Positions 1 through 11,219 of a stretch of 64,000 bases of DNA are shown here, one piece after another. Position 1 is the first letter of the stretch. Each line of letters starts with the position of its first letter. Source of the DNA: Takakia lepidozioides (taxonomy: Eukaryota > Streptophyta > Takakiopsida > Takakiales > Takakiaceae); contig CM060731.1 in assembly GCA_030704615.1 (NCBI GenBank), forward strand, positions 87,462,756 to 87,526,755, written 5' to 3'. The position numbers were made by a program, and so were the translations under genes. The notes beneath the pieces are model-generated. The model ran no database searches. It saw only the letters and a list, made by a program, of their open reading frames with translations, and was not told the DNA's origin.

Positions 1-365
1 CCACTGCACCCTTAGTAGTCTTCAGCGCTTGTACTTGCTGACAGCTTTTCGGCTTGTACAAACGTTGAAGGGCCAACCAGAATCTCTTGTCATTACCACC
101 ATGGTGGTTTGAGTTTATTTCACTAAATAACTTGTCCCAGTATAATTTCTTCTGAGACCTTACAAGCTAATTGATATCTTTACGGATCTGATAGTACCTC
201 GCCCACAATTCTTTGTTGGTTTTCAAATTGCAGCACTCTTTATAGAGGACTTGTCTCTCAGCTATCTTGAGTTCAATCTCATTGGTCCAATCATTAACAG
301 CTCTACCGCAGACGATTAGTTTCCTCCCAATGATCTTGTTAGCCACAGAGGAGACGAAAGAAGTT
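1..365 (-). pseudogene. LINE ORF2 fragment (linker before RT)
   Basis: The minus strand reads as the segment that lies between endonuclease and reverse transcriptase in plant LINE polyproteins. Pieces seen include DWTNEIELKIAERQVLY, WARYYQIRKDIN, LVRSQKKLYWDKLF and DKRFWLALQRLYKPKS. One in-frame TAA interrupts it after KDIN. The fragment runs off the left edge of the window, and the flank beyond about 365 does not continue the homology. This is an old non-LTR retrotransposon remnant. The family is assigned from motif resemblance only; no catalytic residues fall inside the piece. Confidence 0.6.
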
Positions 366-597
366 ATGCCATGAGCAGGCTCACGCTTTGCACATAATGC
401 GTAAGCAGATTTGATTAAGCGTGAGCAGAAAGAAGAAGCAAAGCCTATAACCGTGGAAGACCATGGGCCCTATTACCATGGATGCAAAGTGAAGTGAAAT
501 GCTTGCAGAAGAGGGGAAAATGCTACACTTCACACGAGATATAGTGGACTCGGAAGTGCCCAAAACAGATAAACTCAGAACTTCGAAGTGCAAGCCA

Positions 598-762
598 ACC
601 AATGCAAAACTTGGAAGTGGTCAGAATTATGCTTGCTTTAAACCAAACATAATTCAGAGCAAGCCAATGCAAAACTTGGAAGTGTCAGAATTATGTTTGC
701 TTTAAAAGCAAGCATAATTCAAACCACATAACCGCAAAACTTGCAAGTGGCCAAAACATTGT
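598..762. repeat. Short tandem repeat upstream of kinase-like gene
   Basis: Two units of about 66 bp start near 598 and 664, each carrying CAATGCAAAACTTGGAAGTG and AGAATTATG(C/T)TTGCTTTAAA. A third, partial and diverged unit starts near 731 (CGCAAAACTTGCAAGTGGCC). The array lies about 40-200 bp upstream of a TATA box, so it could have carried promoter elements, but that is inference. Confidence 0.6.
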
Positions 763-797
763 AATCTACAAAACAAGCATGGGGGGCTGGTGGGCGC

Positions 798-806
798 CTA
801 TATAAA
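798..806 (+). promoter_or_regulatory. TATA box
   Basis: CTATATAAA stands about 310 bp upstream of the first ATG of the kinase-like reading frame at 1115. The downstream stretch is pyrimidine-rich, which would suit a transcript leader. It is a plausible core promoter; no other promoter element was identified with confidence. Confidence 0.45.
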
Positions 807-1114
807 CCATTCCCCCCTCCTTTTCTGATCACTTTTGCCCCTCTCGTGGTGCGGTTCTTTGGCATCCTGTAGTCCTTTCGGACTTCATTGCTTGGCACTG
901 CCAACGGGAGGTGCAAATGTGATTTCTTTTTTTTGTTGGTTTTCTATTGGTCAGTCCCACACCCTTGTTCACGGTTCAATCATCGTATCACCATTTTGCC
1001 GTTTTCGGATCTCCAGCAGCCTGTTTTTTCGCAGAAACTACGAAGACGCCATCCACACGCGTCCATTGCCATTTTCTGAGGTTTTGTCCCATGTAGTGGG
1101 CAAAAGTTTATACA

Positions 1115-2440
1115 ATGTCGGGGGTTGTGAATTCAAGTTCTGGGGCGGGGTCGTTTGGGGGTCGGAGAAAGAAAAAACATGCCCACGAGCGGGATAGCCA
1201 GGTCAACAAGCCAGACTACCCGAGACCAAATGCCTTGGATAGGGTGAAAGAAGTGGTAGTGGATTATTTCAAGGGTAGGGACATGATGAGGCTAGAGAGT
1301 GCTTATGTCAGGCATGGATGGGAGGGGTTTCAGACTTTCTAGCAGAATATGGAGAGGAAAATGACGAACGCTTTGGCGGGGGTTAAGTGGACGGCGGACA
1401 GGGACAAGCCGAAGTTCAATCGGTGGATCCAAAGCAGGGCGAAAGACGCCACGTGGAAATTGAGGCAGCTAATGAAGACATGGAAGGGTAGAACAACCGA
1501 GGGTCGAGTGCCCTCCGCCGAAGCTGAGTTAATGCGGCGTGTTGAGTATTGGGCTTGCTCAGCAAGTCAGAATTCACATCGCCGGACTAGGGTTGTCCCT
1601 TGGAAGGCGGGGTCATCGGGCGGGGGAGGCACAACTGGTCTTTATTACGTGAAATCTAGTGCGAAGGTGGTAGAGATTGGCCCTTACAAAGAAGGAGGGT
1701 ATGCTAAGGTCCGTCAACATAATGATGAGTGTTTGGCAGTGAAGTTCCAGCATCCAGGTGTTATCTCATATTTTGCTGTGAATACACGTGAGGTAGAGGG
1801 TTACACTCGCTGGTGGAATGGGGGGACAATACGTGACATGATGAACCTTGACAGAAAATGGGGCAACGATTCGGACAATAGGGTGATTTTGGAACAAATG
1901 GGAACAAAAACAGAGTTCCAGAAATACGATATTTCCGGAAAGTGCGACAAGATGTTGTCGGGGGACAAGTCGTTGTATAGGGAGTCGTTCTTGTGGACAG
2001 CATCCATGATGCACACCAGTGCCCCGATGAGATCAAGATTGGGGTATGTGATTGGGGCTTAGCCACCCCATTGGGCATACGCAAAACCTCGTCGTACCAG
2101 TTTGAAAACCAAGACAAGCTGGACCGGGAACTCGCGAAAAGATGGTGGGTGGAAAAAGATATTGCATCGGTTTTCAATGCGAATGCCACGCCCCTGCCCC
2201 CAGGACATGACGTCGGAGGCCTTTGCCGTTGGGAAGATAACGGTATGAATAAATGGCGGCGCTCATTATGATCAAAGTATGTTCGAGGACCAATTTTCGG
2301 GAGGTTGTTGGCATTCAATGCTACAAAGGTTGTACGACAACAACAAGAATGAGATAGTCACATTAGCCCATGTAGTACTTAGGTTCATGGGCAAGCCATT
2401 CAATTGGCCTGAACCGAAAGACGTATATAGGACGGAGTAG
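1115..2440 (+). pseudogene. Protein-kinase-like pseudogene
   Basis: The frame opens at the ATG at 1115 with a basic, low-complexity head and continues past a single in-frame TAG at 1340 to 2062. Kinase-like landmarks appear in order. A glycine-loop-like YKEGGYAKV is followed by LAVKFQ (the ATP-lysine strand) and the hinge-like WNGGTIRDM. After a frameshift near 1993 comes DSIHDAHQC, then IKIGVCDWGLAT, which resembles the DFG strand with CDWG in place of DFG. A further frame change leads to a C-terminal piece (MFEDQFSGGCWHSML, then FMGKPFNWPEPKDVYRTE) that stops at 2438-2440. The catalytic loop (HxDxxxxN) expected between AHQC and IKIG is missing on this strand. With one nonsense codon, at least two frameshifts and no catalytic loop it cannot encode an active kinase. 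The kinase assignment rests on motif order and is moderately sure. Confidence 0.5.
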
Positions 2441-2516
2441 ACCATAGTCTCGTAGATATGAGATTTGTGGCAGTACAATGGTTCTTTTATGAAGACAGAA
2501 CTCAATTTTGATCGTG

Positions 2517-3080
2517 CATGTAATAAATAAAGTCTAGTTGTAAATGCTACATTGTATATGTTCGACCCTGACACCTGTTATCGCAACATAAATGGTTTGT
2601 GTATTGTCTCACTGTTTATATTTGTAATGTTCTAACATGGCTGATAGGGTTCTGAGAAAACGATGTATTAATTCTGTATGAGTTAAACAACTAACGTCCC
2701 ACATCTCATTCGAATGTGCGACACTACCATGTGAGGCATGAGTCTGTAAGTAACATGTGCACATGCGACCTTCGAAGTCCGAACGTTCGATACAAGGTCC
2801 AGCAAATGCTTTGCTGGAACGTCCCGAGGTCGCATATACATTTGTTACTTATTGACTCATGCCTCACATGGTAGTGTCGCGCATGAGAATGAGATATGGA
2901 ACGTAAGTTGTCTAACTCCTACGGAACCAATACATCGTTTTTCTCAGAACCTTCAGAAACGTTGGAACATTGGATCATACAAACAGTGACACAGTACACG
3001 GCCGGTTTTGTTGAAATGACATCTATGAGGTTTGAGCATATGCAATTTATTATTTACAACGGAACTTTATTTACTCGGGG
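2517..3080. repeat. Long inverted repeat (foldback hairpin)
   Basis: The left arm, about 2517-2772, pairs with the right arm, about 2829-3080, around a ~56 bp loop. Matching blocks include CTACCATGTGAGGCATGAGT against ACTCATGCCTCACATGGTAG, and GGTTCTGAGAAAACGATGTA against TACATCGTTTTTCTCAGAAC. Arms are roughly 250 bp with scattered mismatches. The loop itself contains CCAGCAAATGCTTTGCTGG, a small perfect stem. The left arm begins just after the kinase-like pseudogene. A foldback element, a MITE, or the inverted duplication of a 3' untranslated region are all possible. If transcribed it would make a long double-stranded RNA. Confidence 0.8.
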
Positions 3081-3667
3081 GACCGGTACTGCTGCAGGAG
3101 CGCAACTGATGGTGTCATGGTGCGGAAGAGGTGCATTGGCCACATTAAACGATTGATGTGATACCATTTCATAAATGTATCACATCGCATTTGTGAAAAT
3201 GTATCACATGAACCGCTCCATGTGGCCTACGGGAGTCTTCGATGGGTACGAAATCAATGTGGCCTACGAGATCAGCTTCCACCAACAAACATGTGATCAT
3301 TTCAGAAGCGTTTGAAGCGACGATGGGCAAGGTTCTTCATCCAGATGTTCAACATGCTGAGGTCTTCTGTAATGTCTCTTGCTTCGTAATGAGGTGCTTC
3401 TCCAACTCTTATTTTTCCAATGTTGATATTCTCCATCTGGAACATATCCACACATGCGTATATAAATACTTAAAAAACCAAATGACCATCAAAATTGGAA
3501 GCTACGGATGAGGCTTATAAAAGTGGAGATGGTCATTTGCTTATTTAAGGATTTCTGCACACATATGTGATTTTGTTCCAGGTGGAGAACATCGACATAT
3601 TGGATAAAGTGGACATGGAGAAGCACCGCATTACGAAGCAGGAGACACTACAAAAAAAGCTTCAAAA

Positions 3668-5095
3668 GGCATACCATGTAACAGGTCCCGGTCTAATCAA
3701 AGACAAAACCCCATTCATTCAATGGGCGATTGAATGGTTGCCCATCCAAATGATTTTCGTTTGTTTTCAATCTTTGCTACTTTGTTCAACATACCATGTA
3801 TCAAGTCCCGGACTAATATGAGATCAATCGAAATTCATTCGATGGCTCAACGGATGGTTGGCCATCGAAATGATTTTGGTTCGCTTTGAGACTTGGCCAA
3901 TATCTTCAATGTACCATGTAAGAGGCCCCAGAGTAATATGAGATCAATCGAAATTCGTTCAATGGGCCAACAGATGGTTGCTCATCCAATGATTTTCGTT
4001 CGCTTTGAGACTTGACCAGTGTGTTCAATGTACCATCTGATAGGTCCCAGTGTAATATGACATCAATTGTAATTCATTCGATGGGCCAATGAGGCGTTCA
4101 CTTGTCATCTGGTTTTTGTTCATTGCGAAAAAACAAATCCTGCAATGCGTGCACGGCTATTGCACCCATTGAACGGATGTGGTTGAAGCCCCTCTTTTGC
4201 CCGCGTGTGCTTGAACATGTGTGCACACATGTGCAGAGACACAACAGACGAATAAATCATTTGCCTCTCCATCGACGCGCTCACCCCTCAAGCCATTCCA
4301 GAATTTAATTGAATTTAATTGAATTTTAAGCCAATAAATAGGTTTGCACAGCATTTCATTGGGGGTTTCTGGCACGTATCGATTTTGTTTTTGGCTCAAT
4401 TTTGTTCTGCGGCTTCAAGCATCCCACCGCTACTCCCCCGCAAAATTTGGACCAATAAAAAATATCCCAAAAAAAAATGTTCTCTTCGCTCACTATTGCA
4501 GAACTATCTATGAAGAGTGCAAGAAGTAGAATACAAATCAAGTTTGGAGTGCAAAACAGGGAATAAAACTGTGGTTTTGAGTCCAAATGAATTTTGTTCG
4601 TTCCCAAATCTGGCACACACGTTGCATATGGAGTCATTACACGCCCCATTAAAAAACAGAATGAAAAAAAAATCATGAGCACGCGAAACGCAGTCCAACA
4701 AGTCCCAAAGTAATAGCAGATCCAACGGAATACATTCAACGGGTGAACGGATGGTTGCCCATCCAAATCATTTTTGTTTGCTTCCAAACTTTGCCAGTAC
4801 GTTCAAGACACCCTCTCACAGGTCCCGGACTAATATGAGATCAATCGAAATTCATTCGATGGCTCAACGGATGGTTGGCCATTGAAATGATTTTGGTTCG
4901 CTTTGAGACTTGGCTAGTATGTTCAATGTACCATGTAAGTGCCCTAGAGTAATATGAGATCAATCGAAATTCGTTCAATGGGCCAACGGATGGTTGCCCA
5001 TCCAAATGATTTTCGTTCGCTTTGAGACTTGGCCAGTGTGTTCAATGTACCCTCTGATAGGTCCCAGTATAATATGAGATCAATCAAAATTATTT
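3668..5095. repeat. Tandem ~115-122 bp repeat, interrupted
   Basis: Units begin with a variant of TACCATGTAACAGGTCCCGG and contain CAACGGATGGTTGCCCATCC and GATTTTCGTTCGCTTTGAGA. Four units start near 3670, 3796, 3918 and 4030. After about 560 bp of unrelated sequence, four more start near 4690, 4806, 4927 and 5046. The same consensus on both sides suggests that one array was split by the 4140-4690 segment. No coding potential is seen. Confidence 0.75.
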
Positions 5096-5099
5096 TGTG

Positions 5100-5690
5100 C
5101 TTCGAGAACTTTGTAGGTATGGTCGTCATACATAGAAAGATCATAGATTTTGCGAAATGATTATGAAATACGCAGGGATCAGGCGAAATTTGTTTGGAAG
5201 ACGACCATTCGTAACTTGTTATAATTTATTAGTTAACATCAATTTTCTTTGTTTTCCAGCTTTCGGAGTTCATTGCAGATACCCACATACACGTCATGAC
5301 CAAATATGACACCATTGTAAATTTGTTTACAGGGTGAATCACTTCTTCCCCATCACACGAGTGTAAATGTGAAGAAAATGTTGCTCATGCAATTGAAATT
5401 GGCAGGTACCGCACATATGCATTGTGTATTAACAAAATTGGTGATATACAAAATTGGCGGAATCTTATCACTGTGTTTTCCAACAATATTCAAGGTACAA
5501 CAAGAATGCACATTGTCTATGTACTATGCTGCCAGACATTAAAAGCCTAGTCGTCACTGTCCGAGGAAGGAATGTGAGGTTGTGGCCTGATTTGCACTGC
5601 CAATAGGGTTTGTTTGCGACCGTGATCTCGTGGTCAATGAGGGGCCCAATGACATGTGATCAATTCTGGCCTACATCCACCTACTTCGCA
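5100..5690. other. No recognised feature
   Basis: An AT-rich stretch between the tandem repeat and the RING-type pseudogene. I found no convincing reading frame, RNA gene or repeat. Confidence 0.4.
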
Positions 5691-5697
5691 GCGAAGG

Positions 5698-7802
5698 TTA
5701 ACTTTCTTCTTCACTCTCACGACGTGGCGGAGGTGGATCGACAACAAGTGCTCGGACTCCATGCAAATCGGCAACGAGGCCGTCCACATTCGGCAATATA
5801 GCCCCCGAAACACGATGATAACGGTCTGTCCATAGTCGCCTCCATTGCTCTACAACTGCCTTGATGCTACTTTTGAAACTTTCCAACTGTTCTCGCGGGC
5901 CCTGTTCCTAATCATTGTGTCGTTTCGACGATAAGCCACCTCGTACGCCTCATTCATTCAGCGTTGACATATTATAGCATCTTCCAGTTCAGACAACAAC
6001 AAATGTCTCCCAATCGGTTCTCGGTTATACAATTCGTTCTCCTCCGACACCCATGGAACCTGTGGGAGCCGGATAAACCTGGACCTTCTCTGACTCCAAT
6101 GCCCTCCCAGATTGCGGCAAAATTGCTCTCTCTCCCACCAATCGGGAATGCCTCCCGCACGTATGGTTATCTCCCAGTCAGATGTGACCCATAAATACTG
6201 GGGATCTTTGATGTATGTCGGGTTTTCAGCATGTATGTCATGCATCTCTCTGTCTGCATCCCATACCAAGTTCTTGCCCCAATGCACACAATTCAGAAAT
6301 ATGAATGGTAGCCCATCCAATGGGAGGTTGTGTCGATTGTATTCAAAACCTATGGGCATCCGATCCTCCAAGCCAATCAGCTCATTGAAACGGCGATGGA
6401 TTGGTGTACGGCATTCTGGGCAAACGCTCATCCGCAAGGCTTACTGGATAAGACATGTGAGATGAAACATATGTCCACATGATCCAAGTACATGACATCC
6501 CTCTGGGCCGTATGGATTCCTGCACATCGAACAAACTATGTCATCTGATATCCATGACGGCAAAACGCGTCATGGTATCTCCTCCCTCTGGGCCGGTTTG
6601 ATGTAGTTGGTTATCTTTGTTGTGGTGTCTCACTTTTCCTCTATCTCCAATTCCCAGTTTATGCTTCTGTTTGACCCCGAAATTTTGTGCTCAATGCGGA
6701 GATCGTTATACCTTTGCATGTTGGCATAAATGCTATCCACATTACGGTTCGACATGCGTGCAACACGTTGCAAGCCTGACAGTGCCCGCTCTACCCGTGC
6801 TTCTCTGGAGGCCAAATGGGTCGCCCATTGTACCCAATTCTCCCAATCGCCATTCAATGGGACCCATGCCTGAATCTCCAATGTTTTGGACAAGCGCCAT
6901 GCAGTTGCCATGACAATGTCCCGCTCCTTTGTAACGCGGTTGACATCTGATATCGGATTCATCTCGGATTGAATGGCGACCCTCGAGCATTCCCCGGTTT
7001 TCAGTACCGGTTCTTTTCATTTCCTTCTTCTCTCATCCGCAATTCGTTGTTCCTCAACCATGGTTTCATCGGCCACAGGGTCAAGGACGTCCGTAATTTC
7101 GTGAATGATGAGGTCAATACTGCGATCGGGCATCGCAAACTCCACGTCCACGTTTATTCGATCCTCATTGTGGACAACAATGTCTTCATTGTTTGAAGGC
7201 AGTCTTGCAATCTAGCTTCCAACTCGGCTATGCGCAGTGTTTGTCAGTCTAGTCGGTCTTGTAGGGTCCTGATTCGCTGGTCTCTTTCCGCCAGTTGTTC
7301 CTCTAACGTTGCAGCCGGTTGTATTCCAAACGTGTCCGGGATGTACTCCAAATTGTATAGCATCCTTGCGTTCCTCCTACTAGCAGTTTGTCAATTCACT
7401 GGACGCAAGAGTATGACCTTCACGTACAACATGGCTGCCAAGGTGTACGGGATTTGGCCCTTTAAGAGAGGTTGACCCCACAATGTGCAATGCACCTCAT
7501 TCGCCTTATGCTAGAAATGCAAGTTCGTGCAAGACCTGGACTCTGCGTAATTGTTTCGGGTTTGCACGTCATGCCTATCTAAAGGCCACAATCGATTGAT
7601 GTGGTACCACTTCACGAATTTTTTGCATCTCACCATCGGCTTCTTCCGGAACATCCTCCCAGTCCTCTTCTGCTAGTATGTTAGGGTCACCATATACTTC
7701 CCAATTCAAGTCTTGCCTTGACCCTTTGATTTTCTTAGGGGGCGGTCCATGTTCATTAGGGTCATCTCTTCCATGACGCTCATCGTCCTGGTCCTCTGCC
7801 AT
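5698..7802 (-). pseudogene. RING-finger gene remnant with coiled coil
   Basis: Read on the minus strand, the remnant starts near 7802 with an acidic, charged exon (EDQDDERHGRDDPNEHG), probably followed by an intron. A heptad-like stretch follows near 7200-7330 (EEQLAERDQRIRTLQDRLD, then RIAELEARLQDCL), and a further helical segment lies at 6630-6962. At about 6410-6540 a RING-like zinc ligand pattern appears. CSMC is followed by CGHMFHLTC and CPEC. A TAA stop lies between HLTC and CPEC, and reading resumes in the same frame. A conserved-looking C-terminal domain rich in Trp (WVTSDWEITIRAGG, WWEREQFCRNLGG) follows, then another stop and a last charged piece ending at 5698. RING domains usually act as E3 ubiquitin ligases. 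The stops and frame changes argue that this copy is dead. Confidence 0.5.
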
Positions 7803-8039
7803 TCTGCAACAATCGGAGCAACACTAAACGAGATTTACTAATAAGACGTAACTCTAAACCCTTCATCCTAAATGACTTTGCGTAAGGTGTCAGAATAGTT
7901 CCAAAAAACTAATTTTGTAGAATAAAATGATCATGGAAGCCAGAAGAGGGCCTATGGGAGCATTCTGCAACGACCTCACAGAAATCGTGGCAAAAAATAC
8001 CCCCCCATCCAACCAATGGCCTCCTTCTCCACGTGACTA

Positions 8040-9830
8040 CGTGTCGTGGAATAATGAAATGCCACGCACACAGAAGTTGTGTGGAGAAGAAATGAGGGGA
8101 GAATGAGCCTCCCTTGGCTTATATGCCCCCCCCCCCCCCCCCTTCATTCCTCGGGCCACGCGCAGGGCAAACCTTCTAGAAGCGACCGCCCACTTGCGGT
8201 CGCTCCATTTTCCGAAAATAAAAATAAATAAGCGACCGCCAGCATTGGCAGTCGCTACATTTACAGTGCCATTAAGAATTAAAGCGACCGCCAGTAATGG
8301 CGGTCGCTTCATTTCGAAAGAAATTGAAATAAAATCGTCATTTATAAAACTAAATTAATTACAGCGACCGCCATTAATGGCGGTCGTTCCATTTCCAACA
8401 AAATTTTAATAAAATCGACCACCAGTAATGGCGGTCGCTGCATTTACAAAAAAAAAACAATTGCGGCGACCGCCCGCAATGGCGATCGCTCCTTTTTCCT
8501 CCAAAAAACAAAAAAACGACTACAAGTAATGGCGGTCGCTTCATTTCCAAAATAATTAAAATAAAAGCGACCGCCAGTAATGGCGGTCGCTGCATGCCCT
8601 AAAAATATATCCTCCCCCCGCCTCATTCCTCACTCCACGCGCATGGCACACCTCGTAGAAGCGACCGGCACCTTCGCGGTCGTTCCATTTAAAAAACAAA
8701 AAAAAACGACCGCCACTAATGGCGGTCGCTCCATTTCCAAAAAAATAAAAATAAAAGCGACTGCTAGTAATGGCGGTCGCTGCATTTTAAAAAATAACAA
8801 TTACAGCGACCGCCAGCAATGGCGGTCACTGCATTTTCTTTAAAAAAAAACTTCAAGCGACCGCCAGTAATGGAAGTGAGGGGAGAATGATTCGGAGCTT
8901 CTATGCCCCCCCCCCCCCCCCCCCCCGCCACATTCCTCGCTCCACGCGCAGGGCAGACCTCGTAGAAACGACCGCCACCTTGGCGGTCGCTCCATTTAAA
9001 AAACAAAAACAAGGGACCGCCACAAATGGTAGTCGCTCCATTTCGTAATAAAATAAAATAAAAGCGACCGCCAGTAATTGCGGTCGTTGCATTTTTAAGA
9101 AGAACAATTACAGCGACCGCCAGTAATGGCGGTCACTACATTTACCAAAAAAAAAAAACTTCAAGCGACCGCCAGTAATGGAAGTGAGAATGAGTCGGAG
9201 CTTATATGCCCCCCCCCGCGCCTCACTCCTCGCTCCAGACGCAGGGCACACCTCGTAGAAGCGACTGCCACCTTGGCGGTCGCTCCATTTCGCAAAAAAA
9301 TAAAATAAAAGCGACCGCTAGTAATGGTGGTCGCTGCATTTACAAAAAAAAAAAAACTTCGAGCGACCGCCAGTAATGGAAGTGATGGGAGAATGAGTCG
9401 GAGCTTATATCCCCCCCCGCCTCACTCCTCGCTCCATGCGCAGGGCACACCTCATAGAAGCGACCGCCACCTTGGCGGTCGCTTCATTTAAAAATCCCAA
9501 AAAAACGATCACATAATATGGCGGTCGATCCATTTTCCAAAATTAAAAAAACAACCGACCGCCACTAATGGCGGTCGTTGGATTTTCAGAAAAAATAGAA
9601 ATTAATTTTTTTTTTACCGTAAACCCTAAAACAAAAGCGACCGCCAGTAATGGCGGTCGCTCCATTTTCATAAAATATATTACGAGCGACCGCCAGTTCT
9701 GGTGGTCGCTGAATTTACGAAAAAACAAAAGAGGACCGCTACTACATCGCGTTCGCTGCATTTACAAAGAATAAAAAATAAATGCGACCGCCAGTGATGT
9801 CGATTGCTGCATTAAAATAAAAATGAATGC
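8040..9830. repeat. Hairpin array, GCGACCGCC...GGCGGTCGC
   Basis: About 28 near-copies of AGCGACCGCCAGTAATGG (completed by CGGTCGCT) recur every ~45-60 bp. Each can form a 9-11 bp stem with a 4-6 base loop, separated by A/T-rich spacers. About five copies of a larger unit are superimposed. It comprises TATATGCC plus a C run, then CTCACTCCTCGCTCCA, then a GCAGGGCACACCTCGTAGAAG block ending in a hairpin, at about 8090, 8600, 8890, 9200 and 9400. Three hairpins are half-sites in which the second arm reads TAATGGAAGTGA. The ORFs crossing it are by-products of the repeat. Confidence 0.85.
8126..8142. repeat. Poly-C run (17 C)
   Basis: This is the longest-but-one C homopolymer of the hairpin array. 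The equivalent position in other units varies from about 6 to 21 C (8906-8926 has 21), so it is a slippage hot spot or an assembly-uncertain site. Confidence 0.8.
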
Positions 9831-9855
9831 AGAGTTGGAAGCATTGACACAATTG

Positions 9856-9861
9856 TTCTTT
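9856..9861 (-). promoter_or_regulatory. Possible polyadenylation signal
   Basis: AATAAA on the minus strand lies about 230 bp beyond the last stop of the minus-strand gene remnant at 10090-11219. It is a candidate 3' processing signal; position and motif only. Confidence 0.3.
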
Positions 9862-10089
9862 ATTGCTTAAGCAAATCACCAAACACAAACATGAGTAAAT
9901 GACGGTGCCTTTGGCCGACATTTTGGCTGGTATACACATGGACAACATCTTTTATTTTCCAACACATACACAACAACAATACAAATACTCATAGTGACAA
10001 TGATCACACTTGTATTACTTCACTAAAGAAATGTAAACATGTCCACTAAAATGTGCTGATGCATGCCTACAGCTGTTTTGCTTCAATTT

Positions 10090-11219
10090 CTTCTACTGCT
10101 TCGACGGCGGGACGAAGAAGATCCTAATCCTAATGTTCCGATGGGCTGAAAATCCGAGTCACCCTGGACTTCACCACCATTGCCATGATCAGTGTTGGAA
10201 TCGTCTTCTCTATCCGACCTCATATGTCCAGGCCTTTGAATCTGCAAGCGACCTCAAACCACATTTAGTTCTCTCTGAGGTCGACTCCCACTCCGGTATT
10301 GAATACCATCCACGGTATCTGGCCTGTTTGTGGGCCGATCGCCTACAAAAGGTTGGAATGTTCTCTGTCGTTTATGGACTTGGGACGCAATCGAAGGTGG
10401 TCTCGAAGGAGGTACCGGAGGGGGGTCTGCCCGAGATGGACCGGCATTAGATGGTCCGGCATGTGAGGAACCACGGGTCTGCTGCGCAACAAGTCGGTTA
10501 AGGTAGAATTGTAGTGACAAGTTGTCATCATCCGAGGCTTAAACTTCCGCGCGGTCCAATGTAGCAGAATGATGCGTGCGTGTGGAAAACAGATCAACTA
10601 TGTTGCTCCTTAATGCCCGATGTGTTGATAGGGAGCTGGATCGGTTTTGACATTGTGGTGGAGCTAGTCGTATCGGTGAGGCATGATCCCGTCCCTCGAC
10701 TGTACAATGGGTTCGACACCATCATTTTTATGAACAGGGTTGCGTACGTCGCTCGGTCCTGGAAGTTCATCACCCTTAAGCTTCATTGGGGCACTACCGG
10801 TGGCTTCAGCGTGTAGTGGGGGGGCGAGAGTCGACCCCAACTTCATTTTGAGGACCATGTTCTAGGGATGACACAATTGCAGCTTCACCTTCATCTGCGA
10901 TACGTACTTCTTCAAGAAGGTCATCAAAGGTCGGCTGGATATAAGCATCATCCTCTGTGAACGTAAACGGATCATACGCATTTTCGGGAGCATCATCGGA
11001 TCCATCTTCACTATCGGAGGCAGATGACTCCCTCTGAGATGATTCCCTCTGAGGCTCAGTATCGTCACTCATCGAATCTACCTCAGAAGCAGAGTCTTCG
11101 GAATGCAAATTCCTCTCATACCATGCTGCAGCATCATCCGCTGCCCTCTCACGTAGCGGGCCCCCCCAAAGGAAGTCGTGTCGGGGGGTCAGGCCGAAAA
11201 CTGGCCGGCATAAAAACAT
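10090..11219 (-). pseudogene. Acidic Ser-rich protein tail, unidentified
   Basis: A minus-strand reading frame near 10806-11219 contains AADDAAAWYERNLHSEDS. A long acidic Ser/Glu/Asp stretch and DPFTFTEDDAYIQPTFDDL follow. After a gap, a Pro-rich piece at 10254-10520 (SRADPPPVPPSRPPS) continues past a TGA into a basic tail (GSSSSRRRSSRRN) that ends near 10094. The first ~20 residues of the upstream frame derive from satellite DNA and are unlikely to be real. The layout resembles the disordered C-terminal tail that follows the dimerisation domain in some hAT transposases, but no transposase core is present. The function is not recognised. Confidence 0.3.

Noticed and set aside
4102-4787. Overlapping frames of 60-143 codons
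   Set aside because: No homology, AT-rich, and lying between two halves of a tandem repeat; probably an inserted non-coding segment.
8040-9830. CRISPR array
   Set aside because: Regular palindromic repeats, but the spacers are also repetitive, the context is eukaryotic and there are no cas genes.
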